A stretch of DNA of 49,694 bases, from positions 1 to 49,694 of the forward strand of contig JAFGME010000030.1 in assembly GCA_016927695.1 (NCBI GenBank). Direction: 5' to 3'. Origin of the DNA: Bacteroidales bacterium. GTDB taxonomy: Bacteria > Bacteroidota > Bacteroidia > Bacteroidales > JAFGHD01. The position numbers were made by a program, and so were the translations under genes. The notes under the pieces were generated by a model. That model saw only the letters and a list, made by a program, of their open reading frames with translations, ran no database searches and was not told the origin of the DNA. This document shows, piece by piece, positions 33,838 to 42,756 of this stretch; positions within the stretch are counted from its first letter, which is position 1, and the number at the start of each line of letters is the position of its first letter.

Positions 33838-35676
33838 TTATTCCACTGTTACCGATTTGGCAAGGTTCCGGGGTTGGTCCACATTGCAATCGCGCATAAC
33901 GGCGATGTGATATGACAGAAGCTGCAACGGGATGGTAGCAAGCAATGGAACCAGCATTTCTTCCGTTTCCGGGATCTCGATGATATAATCTGCCAACTCT
34001 TTCACCTTAATATCCCCTTTGGTAACCACGGCAATGATTTTCCCATTTCTGGCCTTCACTTCCTGTATATTGGAAATAACCTTATCGTACGGCCCCCTGT
34101 TGGTGGCAATAACAACAACCGGCATTTCCCTGTCGATCAGGGCAATAGGGCCGTGTTTCATTTCGGCTGCCGGGTAACCTTCGGCATGGATGTATGAAAT
34201 CTCTTTCAGTTTCAAAGCGCCTTCGAGGGCAACAGGGAAATTATATCCTCTTCCCAGGTAAAGGAAATTTCGGGCAAAGGTAAACATCCTGGCCAACTCT
34301 TTGATTTCGGGATCTACCTTGAGGGTTTCTTCCACTTTTTCAGGTATCGATTCGAGTTCATTGATGATCTGGTGGAACCTCGATTTCTCAATACTGCCTT
34401 TCATATAGGCAATACGCAGGGCCATCAGGGTAAGTATGGTCACCTGTGCTGTGAATGCTTTGGTGGAGGCCACGCCGATTTCGGGACCGGCATGGGTGTA
34501 TGAACCGGCATGGGTTGCCCTGGGTATAGAGGACCCAACAACATTACAAATACCAATGATTGTCGCGCCTTTGGATTTGGCAAGCTCAATGGCAGCAAGG
34601 GTATCGGCAGTTTCTCCTGACTGGGAGATAGCGATTACCACATCCTCTTCGCTGATAACGGGATTTCTGTATCTGAACTCTGAAGCATATTCCACCTCAA
34701 CAGGTATACGGGCAAGTTCCTCAAACAGGTATTCACCTACAAGTCCGGCGTGCCATGAAGTGCCACAGGCTATAATGATTATCCTCCTGGCGTTTTTCAT
34801 CTTGGTTTCATAATCAATAATCCCGCCTAAAGAAACCCTTCCCTCTTTCGCATTAAGCCTTCCCCTCATACTATCCCTGATAGAACGCGGCTGCTCATAT
34901 ATTTCCTTCAGCATGAAATGCTCGAACCCTCCCTTTTCTATGGCTGTCAGGCTGAGTTCAAGTTTTTGCACATAGGGGGTTTTGATCTGATTCTTAATGG
35001 TTTTTATGGTCAGGCTCTGCTTCCTGCTCAATATGGCTATTTCTTCATCGTTGAGATAAACCACATCCTTGGTATATTCAACTATAGGAGTGGCATCGGA
35101 GGCAAGATAAAACTCCCCGTCGCCTATACCGACCACCAGCGGGCTTCCTTTCCTTGCTGCCACAAGCGTGTCGGGATCATTCTCCGACATGATCACAATG
35201 GCATAAGCGCCGATGACCTGGTTCAGTGCAATCCTTACCGCTTCGCCTAACTCCGTTTTTTCATTATGCATGATATCTTCTATCAGGTGAACCAGCACTT
35301 CCGTATCCGTCTCGCTCTTGAATAAATAACCTCTCTGCTTTAACTCTTCCTTGAGTACTGCATAGTTCTCAATAATCCCGTTATGAATAATAGCTAGTTT
35401 ACCCGATTGTGAAAAGTGGGGATGGGCGTTAATATCATTGGGTTCACCATGTGTAGCCCAGCGGGTGTGCGCAATTCCGATGGTACCTGAAGTGTTTTTA
35501 CCTTCAATGTAAGTTTCAAGATCGGCAACCTTCCCTTTGGTTTTATAAAGCTGAAGTCCGGGATTTAAAAAGGCCAGGCCTGCACTGTCATATCCCCTGT
35601 ATTCAAGCCGGTATAATCCTTTAAGCAGTATGGGCAATGCCTGTTTTTCCCCGATGTAAGCTACGATTCCACACAT
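33838..35676 (-). CDS. glmS: Glucosamine-6-phosphate synthase GlmS
   Basis: A 612-residue glutamine:fructose-6-phosphate amidotransferase of standard length. It makes glucosamine-6-phosphate, the first step towards UDP-GlcNAc for peptidoglycan and LPS. The nucleophile C2 is exposed by Met removal (MCGIVAYIG), so ATG 35676 is the only sensible start. The glutaminase domain covers 1-230 (HTRWATHGEPN). Two SIS domains follow at about 290-420 (ACGTSWHAG, ISQSGETADT) and 455-600. The C-terminal tail NLAKSVTVE that shapes the ammonia channel is intact. A -7 box lies 19 bases upstream at 35702-35695. No glmS ribozyme is visible in this short leader. Confidence 0.98.
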   Translation of the reverse strand: MCGIVAYIGEKQALPILLKGLYRLEYRGYDSAGLAFLNPGLQLYKTKGKVADLETYIEGKNTSGTIGIAHTRWATHGEPNDINAHPHFSQSGKLAIIHNGIIENYAVLKEELKQRGYLFKSETDTEVLVHLIEDIMHNEKTELGEAVRIALNQVIGAYAIVIMSENDPDTLVAARKGSPLVVGIGDGEFYLASDATPIVEYTKDVVYLNDEEIAILSRKQSLTIKTIKNQIKTPYVQKLELSLTAIEKGGFEHFMLKEIYEQPRSIRDSMRGRLNAKEGRVSLGGIIDYETKMKNARRIIIIACGTSWHAGLVGEYLFEELARIPVEVEYASEFRYRNPVISEEDVVIAISQSGETADTLAAIELAKSKGATIIGICNVVGSSIPRATHAGSYTHAGPEIGVASTKAFTAQVTILTLMALRIAYMKGSIEKSRFHQIINELESIPEKVEETLKVDPEIKELARMFTFARNFLYLGRGYNFPVALEGALKLKEISYIHAEGYPAAEMKHGPIALIDREMPVVVIATNRGPYDKVISNIQEVKARNGKIIAVVTKGDIKVKELADYIIEIPETEEMLVPLLATIPLQLLSYHIAVMRDCNVDQPRNLAKSVTVE

Positions 35677-35694
35677 ATTGTTTGATTTACGCAG

Positions 35695-35702
35695 CAAAAA
35701 TA
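35695..35702 (-). promoter_or_regulatory. -7 promoter box (TATTTTTG) of glmS
   Basis: A full match to TAnnTTTG on the reverse strand between the DUF4270 gene and glmS, giving glmS its own promoter. Confidence 0.55.
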
Positions 35703-35741
35703 CGGAATTATGAGATTAAATGGAGTTTGCAAAGAAGCAAT

Positions 35742-37064
35742 TTATTCCAACACAGAATAAATTATCCTGAGTTGCATGGCCGGGCCGGAAAGGAGAGGGT
35801 TCGTGCCTGCAATGACCGTTCCCCCGGCTTTTGATGATCTGCCGGTAACTTTAATGCTCAGCCCGTTGTCATGATAGGTTTCATTTATTAGGTTTTGCAA
35901 ATGCAATGATATTCTGAAAAAATAATGCCCGTCCGATTCAAGGTAATCACCACCCAGATAATCCTCTCCTTCATACTGGTCGTCAGTGTAGGTTTCTAAT
36001 CCGCTGTCCTCAATGCGGTAAACCGACAGGGCGGATGGCGGATCGTATTCTGTGCCTGAGGAAACAACAGGTAAAATCAATCTGGCCTGGTTGATCACAA
36101 TATTCCCCGATTCAATCCAGTTTTTAAGGCCCGGAAAAAACAGCAGGGTGCGGATACCGGTTAACCCTGACAAATACAGGCGTTCACTCCCCAGGGAAGT
36201 ATCGCCGTTTACAACCTGATCGAGGAACAAAGGGTCGTTGCTCAGGTGATATTCATCTTTAAATCTGTTGTACCGCGCACAGGATTCATTGATATTAAGA
36301 TCAAATTGCAGACTGTCGTTATAATATATAGTGATTCTGGAATCAGCACTGAGCAGATTGAAATATAAAATGGCTCCCTCGCCGCTGGCATTTACGGTTT
36401 CGGCAGAAACATACAATCCTTTGAAGAAACTCTGAAACGCCTCGTTATCAGAGAGTTCGGCAGCCGTCGCATTGAGAATTTTATCTCCGAAGCTGTTGTC
36501 AAGGTGGAAGGATAGTCTCGGCGCATATTTTACCGAGTCGATGATCAGGCTGTCTTCGGGTTTAGGCTGCAGGGCAACCTCAGCATAAAGTTCCGAAACC
36601 TCCAGGCTGTCAAACGAATAGTAAGCCGAATCGAATACCATATCTTCGGTGATTTCATGAACCTTGAAATCCTGAACGGTGGAGGTGTTGCCATAATATC
36701 CGCTGTAAATAAGGGTCAGTATAACCGAATCGGTAACCGGGGAATCCCCGAAAGCAGGAGCATTGACTGATAAACGCACCTGTGTATAAAATGAAGCCGT
36801 TGATCTTCCGAACACAGGATCGTAATAACTTCCAAGCAGGTTTTTATCCAGCTCATCAGTGCGGGTGGAATCCTCCCGTTCTGAGTAGGCAAACAGGGAT
36901 ATGGTGGTATCAAGGCCGACTTCCAGCCTGTCACCTTCAACCAGATTGAGGCCGATGATCTCTGATTGTTTATTGCACGCAAAAACACCAGCCAGTAATA
37001 ACAAAGCCAATGGAATTAAATATCTGAACCTCATCCGGAAAGGGGAAATTGAATGGTTTCTCAT
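35742..37064 (-). CDS. DUF4270 lipoprotein
   Basis: A 440-residue exported protein with a basic N-terminus, a hydrophobic stretch and the lipobox LAGVFAC, then NKQSEIIGLNLVEGD, the start typical of DUF4270. The remainder is beta-rich, with the family's LGSYYDPVFGRSTASFYTQVRL near 75-97. DUF4270 proteins are Bacteroidota surface or outer-membrane lipoproteins of unknown function. The gene directly follows the starch/glycogen-synthase-like gene, an arrangement I recall as recurrent in the phylum. An upstream GTG at 37076 overlaps the preceding stop (TAGTG), and ATG 37034 would give a tighter signal peptide. The start is therefore uncertain by up to 14 codons. Confidence 0.88.
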   Translation of the reverse strand: MRNHSISPFRMRFRYLIPLALLLLAGVFACNKQSEIIGLNLVEGDRLEVGLDTTISLFAYSEREDSTRTDELDKNLLGSYYDPVFGRSTASFYTQVRLSVNAPAFGDSPVTDSVILTLIYSGYYGNTSTVQDFKVHEITEDMVFDSAYYSFDSLEVSELYAEVALQPKPEDSLIIDSVKYAPRLSFHLDNSFGDKILNATAAELSDNEAFQSFFKGLYVSAETVNASGEGAILYFNLLSADSRITIYYNDSLQFDLNINESCARYNRFKDEYHLSNDPLFLDQVVNGDTSLGSERLYLSGLTGIRTLLFFPGLKNWIESGNIVINQARLILPVVSSGTEYDPPSALSVYRIEDSGLETYTDDQYEGEDYLGGDYLESDGHYFFRISLHLQNLINETYHDNGLSIKVTGRSSKAGGTVIAGTNPLLSGPAMQLRIIYSVLE

Positions 37065-37075
37065 ATTATTAGTCA

Positions 37076-37897
37076 CTAATCCTCCTCCATATCTTTCAAC
37101 AACTCTTCATAGAAATCATTATACACGCTGATATAGTTATCATCCGGCTGAACGGTGAGAACGGGTATGGATTTGCTTTTCAGGTAATCGACCAGTTCCG
37201 GATGAATTTTTTCAGACCCGTGGATGATTGCATCGGAAAAGTCGATGGCAGCTTTGATAATATTAACATAGGTAGGTTCTTTATAAGCAGCCAGGTCTTT
37301 GTTGGTGATGCCATCCATTTTTATTTTTTTCGCAAAATCCCCGTTCAGGGTATCATCAAAAGCTTCATCGTAAATAGAGCAGATCACTTTGGTACGGCTG
37401 AAAAGAGGGTTGTCTTTATATGCTCTTTTCAGGTATAAAGGCACCAGGCTGGCCAGCCAGCCATGGCAATGCACTATATCAGGAGGCCAGCCGAGTTTTT
37501 TAACCGTTTCGATCACACCCCTTGAGAAAAAAATCGCCCTTTCATCGTTGTCTTTGAAAAATTTCCCGTTTTTATCATGCAACATATATTTCCTTTGAAA
37601 ATAATCTTCATTGTCGATGAAGTATATCTGCATTCTTGCCTGTTGAATGGACGCCACTTTGATGATAAGAGGATGGTCATTGTCATCAATGATGAGGTTC
37701 ATTCCTGAAAGCCTTATTACCTCATGCAATTGGTTCCTCCTCTCATTGATCAAACCGAACCTGGGCATAAAAGTACGTATCTCACGCCCCTTTTCCTGGG
37801 TTCCCTGGGGCAACTGCCTGCAAATCCTGCCAATATGACTTTCCGGAAGATAAGGAAAAATTTCCTGAGATATAAACAGCACCTTGGCTTTTCTCAT
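37076..37897 (-). CDS. Starch/glycogen-synthase-like protein, N-terminal half only
   Basis: A 273-residue protein with the N-terminal Rossmann domain of GT5 glycogen synthases: KVLFISQEIFPYLPESHIGRI at the start, RTFMPRFG near 42, YFIDNEDYFQR near 92, and PDIVHCHGWLASLVPLYLK near 139. A full synthase has about 480 residues and a second domain that binds ADP- or UDP-glucose. That half is absent, and the protein ends naturally in acidic residues. The canonical K-x-G-G-L-A/G motif is also replaced by PESHIGRI. It is therefore unlikely to be an active synthase by itself. Such short forms occur in Bacteroidota next to DUF4270 genes. Its -7 box is TACCTTTG at 37935-37928. Confidence 0.82.
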   Translation of the reverse strand: MRKAKVLFISQEIFPYLPESHIGRICRQLPQGTQEKGREIRTFMPRFGLINERRNQLHEVIRLSGMNLIIDDNDHPLIIKVASIQQARMQIYFIDNEDYFQRKYMLHDKNGKFFKDNDERAIFFSRGVIETVKKLGWPPDIVHCHGWLASLVPLYLKRAYKDNPLFSRTKVICSIYDEAFDDTLNGDFAKKIKMDGITNKDLAAYKEPTYVNIIKAAIDFSDAIIHGSEKIHPELVDYLKSKSIPVLTVQPDDNYISVYNDFYEELLKDMEED

Positions 37898-37927
37898 AAG
37901 TTTAAACCTTTATCTATTAAGAATTTG

Positions 37928-37935
37928 CAAAGGTA
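37928..37935 (-). promoter_or_regulatory. -7 promoter box (TACCTTTG) of GT5-like gene
   Basis: A full match to TAnnTTTG on the reverse strand, 30 bases before the start codon, in the gap after the porin gene. Confidence 0.55.
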
Positions 37936-38023
37936 GTGATTTTTTCCTTTTTCTCAAAAACGAAGTAACCTATTTTGTTTTTCAGCTTTAGGTAAAGGGA
38001 TGTACTTTATATAGGAAGGAAAA

Positions 38024-39481
38024 TCAGTAGCGGAAACCCAGCGTAAGGATAAAGTTGTTTGATCGCAATGTGTTTTTAACCGGGGAATATGAAATATCTG
38101 GGGTTGAATACAGGTAATAATCCTCATCTGATACAGAGTGGACAAAAGCAAAGTCAATAAAGAAGTGGGCTTCTCTGTATCCAAATCCTGCAGAATAGGA
38201 AACCACTTCCCCATCATTGATTCCCTGCTTAAACGGGGTGCCATAAACAGAATAACCTCCTCTGATAAGATAGCTGTCCAGCCTTAGTTCCCCTCCGATC
38301 CTGATATTTGAGGCATCACGGTAAATGTTCGTAATGGCATTGTTTTCGTACATAAAATTGTAGTCATTCCCTCTCAGGTGGGCCTCAGCATAGTCGATGT
38401 ATTCATAGTCGATGCTGATCATGCCATATTTTGCAAGTATAAAGGCAAGGCTGCCAATGGCTTTATAAGGGGTTTCAAGCCTGTAATCATACGTTCCGAT
38501 GGGGGAAGATGCCCTGTCAACACCGGTATTTTCTAAAGAAGAGCTCCAGGTATCGGTAAGCCTTCCGTACCAGGTAGGGCTATGGAAAGCGCCTCCCACC
38601 CTCAACCAATCGGTTGCCCTCAGAATAGCGCCAAATTTAATATTGATCCCTGACCCAACGGTTTTCAGTTCATTGTACAGATTAAACTGGGTAAATCCAT
38701 CGTGTACCCCCTCTGTATCGGTTTCACTGTAAGTGGATTCTTCAAAGTATCTGACGTAGGGTAAGCCAAGCGTTGCTCCGATAAAAAACCGTTCAGAAAA
38801 ATTTGCCCCCATGGAAAAAACGAATTCATTCATTGAGCCCCATGAGGTGAGGTATTTGGTTTGAAGCACTCTGCCGCCTTCCGATGCACCGAAATACCGG
38901 TCATTGTACCCGTTGATTGTGTCAATCAGATAGGTGTACCAGGCCAGGTTAAGGTCGTAGGCGTAATATCCATCGTAGTCGTTTTCGATCTCAGTAAAAG
39001 GAATGCCATTGGCATGATAAACCCAGGTGTCGGTCAAAGAGTTTTGTGTGTTAAAACCCTGAATCTGCATCCGGTTGTTGAAGTTATTAAGCCGGTTAAG
39101 CCCCATGCCAAACTGCATGATTTTCAGACCTTTATCACGGTCAGGGTATTCTTGCGTGAATACCATCCCAACATTGCCGACATTGAAATTCTGCTTTGAA
39201 TCACTGTCATTCGTGCCAAAATAAGAGGAAGAAGTCTTTCCGCCATAAAAAGAGGGTGAAAAGGTAAACTCTGATTTTCTGTATAACCCTAAACCGGCGG
39301 GATTATAACTAAGAGAGGTGAAATCGGCGCCCACTGCCCCAAAAGCTCCTCCCATCCCGACAAACCTTGCAGAGCCGGAGATTCCTGTTTGTGAGTACCT
39401 GAGGGCATCCACTTCATTCTGCCCCCACAGGGCTGAGCTGCTTATAGCTATTATTATTACTGCACCTGCTATCCTTTTCAT
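38024..39481 (-). CDS. OmpP1/FadL-family outer-membrane protein
   Basis: A 485-residue beta-barrel with a signal peptide (1-20, ending in ALWGQ). The conserved N-terminal plug region reads ALRYSQTGISGSARFVGMGGA, then GADFTSLSYNPAGLGLY, close to Bacteroidota FadL/TodX homologues that are often misnamed hemin receptors. The chain ends in the aromatic strand NFILTLGFRY, the usual barrel-insertion signal. FadL-type channels admit hydrophobic compounds such as fatty acids, but the ligand here is unknown. It follows the Tyr-rich lipoprotein gene by 44 bases on the same strand and is probably co-expressed with it. Confidence 0.9.
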   Translation of the reverse strand: MKRIAGAVIIIAISSSALWGQNEVDALRYSQTGISGSARFVGMGGAFGAVGADFTSLSYNPAGLGLYRKSEFTFSPSFYGGKTSSSYFGTNDSDSKQNFNVGNVGMVFTQEYPDRDKGLKIMQFGMGLNRLNNFNNRMQIQGFNTQNSLTDTWVYHANGIPFTEIENDYDGYYAYDLNLAWYTYLIDTINGYNDRYFGASEGGRVLQTKYLTSWGSMNEFVFSMGANFSERFFIGATLGLPYVRYFEESTYSETDTEGVHDGFTQFNLYNELKTVGSGINIKFGAILRATDWLRVGGAFHSPTWYGRLTDTWSSSLENTGVDRASSPIGTYDYRLETPYKAIGSLAFILAKYGMISIDYEYIDYAEAHLRGNDYNFMYENNAITNIYRDASNIRIGGELRLDSYLIRGGYSVYGTPFKQGINDGEVVSYSAGFGYREAHFFIDFAFVHSVSDEDYYLYSTPDISYSPVKNTLRSNNFILTLGFRY

Positions 39482-39525
39482 CTGTGTAGTATTATAAAAT
39501 ATTAGACGAATTACCCTTATATCTG

Positions 39526-41088
39526 TTATCTCTTACCCCTCGATGAGCTTCCTGAAGACGAGGATGAGGAAGAAGACCTCGTGGACGAGGAGTTTGAACC
39601 TGAAGAACGCGACGGCGTGGAATAACTACCGGATGAACGTGAAGGGGTACTGTTAGAGCCACTTGACCGTGAAGGAGCAGAATAACTGTTGCTCGATCTT
39701 GCGGGAGGCGAATAACTCCTGCTGTTCGACCTTGTGGGCGGGCTGTAGGTCCTTACATTTGATTTCTGGGGTGTTGAATAGGTGTTACCGGCGTTGTTAT
39801 CCGACCTTGTATTGGTGTTGACCGGCTGACGGTTAACCTGCCTCTGGGTGTTTTCCTGCTTTGAATATTGGCGTGAAGTGGAGGCATTATTATTATTGCT
39901 GCGATAACTGGCCGGTTTTTCATAAATGCCCGTATTGGTTTTCTGATTTTTTTCCGTAGCGCGAATGTTCTCACCAGGGTTATATTTCACCTGGGTTTCG
40001 CTTTGAACGGGCTTTCTGTAAGTATATTTTTGCTTTGTTGCTTCATTGCCGGGTACTTCTTTTGCCACCCTCCCGGCAGAATTTTGACTGTTTTGAACAT
40101 TCGTTGCGGTTGTGTTGCCTGTGCTTCTGACAGCAGTGCCCGTATTATTAAGGTTTCCTGATGGCTGGGTGCTTCTGTTTGTTGCCTGAGTTGACCTGTT
40201 GGCGGCAGTATTCACTCCCGGCGAAGCAGATCTGCTGACAGAAGTTGTATTGCTGTTAACACCCCTTCCGGCAGTGGTTACCGAAGACGCCTGATACTTT
40301 TCGGCAAAGGGAGAATAATTGCCATTCCTTCCGGTATAAGGGTTGTTTGATCCGCCTCTTGAGGGCCTGTGGCCGTAATAATAATATCCTGAATAATAGT
40401 CGTAGGAGTTGTAATAAGATGAATTTCCATAATACCCGGCCCAGTATCCGTCATGATAACCATGCCAGTAACTGCCATAGCCGTAATAAGGGGAATACAT
40501 GCCGTAATATGGATAATGCCATGAACTGTAATAAGGCCATCCCCAACCGATTCCGGCGCTTCCCCAGCCCCAGTTATAGGAAAAACCGAAATACATCGAA
40601 GGCGACCAGAAGGGATATCCCATGTAAATGCTTGTTCCCCAATACCAGGGGTCATAGTTGTACCAGTATTGATTGGTATAGCACGGTGAATAGTAGCCAA
40701 AACCATAATATGGATCATGGAATCTTTTTATTCTGGAGGCATACGAGTAATCATAATAGTCATCGGAACCATAATAATTATTGGTAACATAAGTATTTCC
40801 TTCCGGATCCTGCCATGTTTCGGTGTCAGAATAGTAAGGTTCTTCGGCGTTGTATTCGACATATTCACCCGATGAATACTCATTATTGTTGCTGCCGGAT
40901 TCAGATTCGGGAGCAATGGTATAATAGTCGGGAGAGGCGCTTTCCAGACCTGATTGCACGTTATCATTGACCGCTGCATTTTCATCCGGACTATAATAAA
41001 CGTCATCAAAATTTGCCGTATACATTGTTGATGAGCAACCTGCAGCAAGCAGGGCGATGATTGAAATTTTTACCAGTTTAGTTTTCAT
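39526..41088 (-). CDS. Tyr/Gly/Trp-rich low-complexity lipoprotein
   Basis: A 520-residue protein with a lipoprotein signal (LLAAGC). Three compositional zones follow. About 25-95 is acidic and rich in Asn, Glu, Ser and Tyr. About 105-255 is extremely rich in Tyr, Gly, Trp, Pro and Ser (YYGYGSYWHGYHDGYWAGYY). About 256-520 is rich in Ser, Thr, Asn, Gln and Arg and ends in repeats of the type YSTPSRSSGS and a poly-Ser tail. Similar Bacteroidota proteins have been labelled vitellogenin-like purely from composition. Function is unknown; a surface matrix or adhesive role is a guess. ATG 41088 gives the signal peptide. The longer frame from 41145 does not. Confidence 0.78.
   Translation of the reverse strand: MKTKLVKISIIALLAAGCSSTMYTANFDDVYYSPDENAAVNDNVQSGLESASPDYYTIAPESESGSNNNEYSSGEYVEYNAEEPYYSDTETWQDPEGNTYVTNNYYGSDDYYDYSYASRIKRFHDPYYGFGYYSPCYTNQYWYNYDPWYWGTSIYMGYPFWSPSMYFGFSYNWGWGSAGIGWGWPYYSSWHYPYYGMYSPYYGYGSYWHGYHDGYWAGYYGNSSYYNSYDYYSGYYYYGHRPSRGGSNNPYTGRNGNYSPFAEKYQASSVTTAGRGVNSNTTSVSRSASPGVNTAANRSTQATNRSTQPSGNLNNTGTAVRSTGNTTATNVQNSQNSAGRVAKEVPGNEATKQKYTYRKPVQSETQVKYNPGENIRATEKNQKTNTGIYEKPASYRSNNNNASTSRQYSKQENTQRQVNRQPVNTNTRSDNNAGNTYSTPQKSNVRTYSPPTRSNSRSYSPPARSSNSYSAPSRSSGSNSTPSRSSGSYSTPSRSSGSNSSSTRSSSSSSSSGSSSRGKR
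39590..39690 (-). repeat. Serine-rich tandem repeat in lipoprotein C-terminus
   Basis: The coding strand repeats a unit of about ten codons encoding variants of YS(A/T)PSRSSGS, at least four times in a row, before a poly-Ser tail. The copies are imperfect at base level. Confidence 0.6.
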
Positions 41089-41127
41089 TTGTAAGCCCTC
41101 CGGATATTGTTTGTATTGTTTTTTATT

Positions 41128-41135
41128 TAATTTTG
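41128..41135 (+). promoter_or_regulatory. -7 promoter box (TAATTTTG) of proS
   Basis: A full match to TAnnTTTG, with TTG 18 bases upstream at 41107-41109. The leader to proS is about 45 nt. Confidence 0.55.
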
Positions 41136-41185
41136 TCGCTTTCATAGGTTAAAAAATATACAAATACTATACCATAAAGCAAATT

Positions 41186-42664
41186 ATGGCAAAAAATCTA
41201 AGTACACGGGAGGAAAACTATTCACAATGGTATAATGATCTTGTGGTCAGGGCTGATTTGGCCGAAAATTCTGCAGTAAGAGGTTGCATGGTAATCAAGC
41301 CTTATGGATATGCCATTTGGGAGAAAATGCAGCGCGCTCTGGATGATATGTTCAAAAAAACCGGGCATGTCAATGCTTATTTCCCGCTGTTCATTCCCAA
41401 ATCATTTTTCAGCAGGGAGGCCGATCATGTTGAAGGTTTTGCCAAGGAATGTGCAGTGGTAACCCACTACCGGCTGAAAAATGCTCCGGATGGAAGCGGC
41501 GTGGTAGTTGATGAGGAGGCAAAGCTTGAGGAGGAGCTGATCATCCGGCCAACATCCGAAACCATTATCTGGGACACTTATAAAAACTGGATACAGTCAT
41601 ACAGAGATTTACCTTTACTCATAAATCAATGGGCTAATGTAGTCAGGTGGGAAATGAGAACCCGGCTTTTTTTGCGCACAGCGGAGTTCCTCTGGCAGGA
41701 AGGCCATACAGCTCATGCCAGCAGGGAAGAGGCTGTTGAGGAATCTGAAAAAATTTTAGGTATTTACACTGAATTCGCTGAAAACTGGATGGCAATGCCT
41801 GTGATTCAAGGCATTAAGTCGCCTAACGAACGCTTTGCCGGCGCAGTAGAAACCTATTGCGTTGAAGCCCTTATGCAGGATGGAAAAGCATTGCAGGCAG
41901 GGACTTCACATTTTTTAGGGCAAAATTTTGCCAAAGCTTTCGATGTAAAATTCCTTTCAAAGGAGAATAAGCTTGAGTATGTGTGGGCCACTTCATGGGG
42001 CGTTTCGACCCGGCTTATAGGGGCCCTGATCATGGCCCATTCCGATGACCATGGACTGGTTCTCCCGCCGAAGCTTGCACCTATACAGGTGGTGATCGTT
42101 CCGATATATAAAAAAGAGGAAGAACTTGCACAGATTTCCGGGGTGGCTGAATCAATTAAAGATGCCCTCGAAGCCAAAGGAATTTCGGTGCGTTATGACA
42201 ACAGGGACACTTTTAAACCGGGGTGGAAATTTTCAGAATACGAATTTAAAGGAGTTCCTGTGCGGCTGGCCATCGGCCCGAGGGATTTACAAAATGGAAC
42301 CGTTGAAGTGGCGCGCAGGGATACCCTCGAAAAGGACGTTTTGCAAATTGCAGATATTGAAAACAAAATTGAGCATCTTCTTGAGCAGATACAAAGAAAT
42401 CTGTATCAGAAGGCGCTGACCTTCAGGGAAGACAACACCCACATTGTCGATACATGGGAGGATTTCACCGAAACCCTGGAAACCAAAGGCGGATTTATCC
42501 TCGCACACTGGGACGGAACCTCTGAAACGGAGGAAGCCATAAAAGAAAAAACAAAAGCCACCATCAGGGCAATTCCGCTGAATAAACAGTTTTCCGGCGA
42601 AGGAAAATGTATTTATTCAGGAAAGCCATCGGATCAAAGGGTCTATTTTGCCCGCGCTTATTGA
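41186..42664 (+). CDS. proS: Prolyl-tRNA synthetase, archaeal/eukaryal type
   Basis: A 492-residue class II synthetase that charges tRNA-Pro. Its length and the absence of the roughly 180-residue editing insertion show the archaeal/eukaryal-like ProRS class, usual in Bacteroidota. Visible are [18 protein letters not shown] near 32, the motif 2 region [24 protein letters not shown] at about 154-177, and the [14 protein letters not shown] segment near 240. The motif 3 region [17 protein letters not shown] lies near 268. It has an anticodon-binding domain and the C-terminal extension ending RVYFARAY with the conserved final Tyr. The zinc-type cysteines of the C-terminal domain seem reduced to one (GKCIYSGKP). 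Confidence 0.97.
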   Translation: MAKNLSTREENYSQWYNDLVVRADLAENSAVRGCMVIKPYGYAIWEKMQRALDDMFKKTGHVNAYFPLFIPKSFFSREADHVEGFAKECAVVTHYRLKNAPDGSGVVVDEEAKLEEELIIRPTSETIIWDTYKNWIQSYRDLPLLINQWANVVRWEMRTRLFLRTAEFLWQEGHTAHASREEAVEESEKILGIYTEFAENWMAMPVIQGIKSPNERFAGAVETYCVEALMQDGKALQAGTSHFLGQNFAKAFDVKFLSKENKLEYVWATSWGVSTRLIGALIMAHSDDHGLVLPPKLAPIQVVIVPIYKKEEELAQISGVAESIKDALEAKGISVRYDNRDTFKPGWKFSEYEFKGVPVRLAIGPRDLQNGTVEVARRDTLEKDVLQIADIENKIEHLLEQIQRNLYQKALTFREDNTHIVDTWEDFTETLETKGGFILAHWDGTSETEEAIKEKTKATIRAIPLNKQFSGEGKCIYSGKPSDQRVYFARAY

Positions 42665-42721
42665 TTACTTTATGTATCCCCGATATCCGGCATAATTTTT
42701 TCTCTTAAGTATTCTTTATAT

Positions 42722-42729
42722 TATTTTTG
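42722..42729 (+). promoter_or_regulatory. -7 promoter box (TATTTTTG) of histidine kinase
   Basis: A full match to TAnnTTTG. It overlaps the TTG at 42727, so that codon cannot be the start and the next in-frame TTG at 42757 is favoured. Confidence 0.5.
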
Positions 42730-42756
42730 TTTTTAAGATTTATTTTACGCAGGAGA

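Noticed and set aside
35677-35741. glmS ribozyme in the glmS leader
   Set aside because: The leader from the -7 box is under 20 bases, far too short for the ribozyme. That element is also mainly known from Firmicutes.
40278-41048. Long frames on both strands opposite or out of frame with the Tyr-rich lipoprotein
   Set aside because: The biased composition of the real gene creates open shadow frames. The shadow proteins are rich in Ile, Met, Thr or His with no domain, and have no promoter.
42665-42721. Terminator after proS
   Set aside because: A possible TATG/CATA pairing before a short T run is too weak to call.
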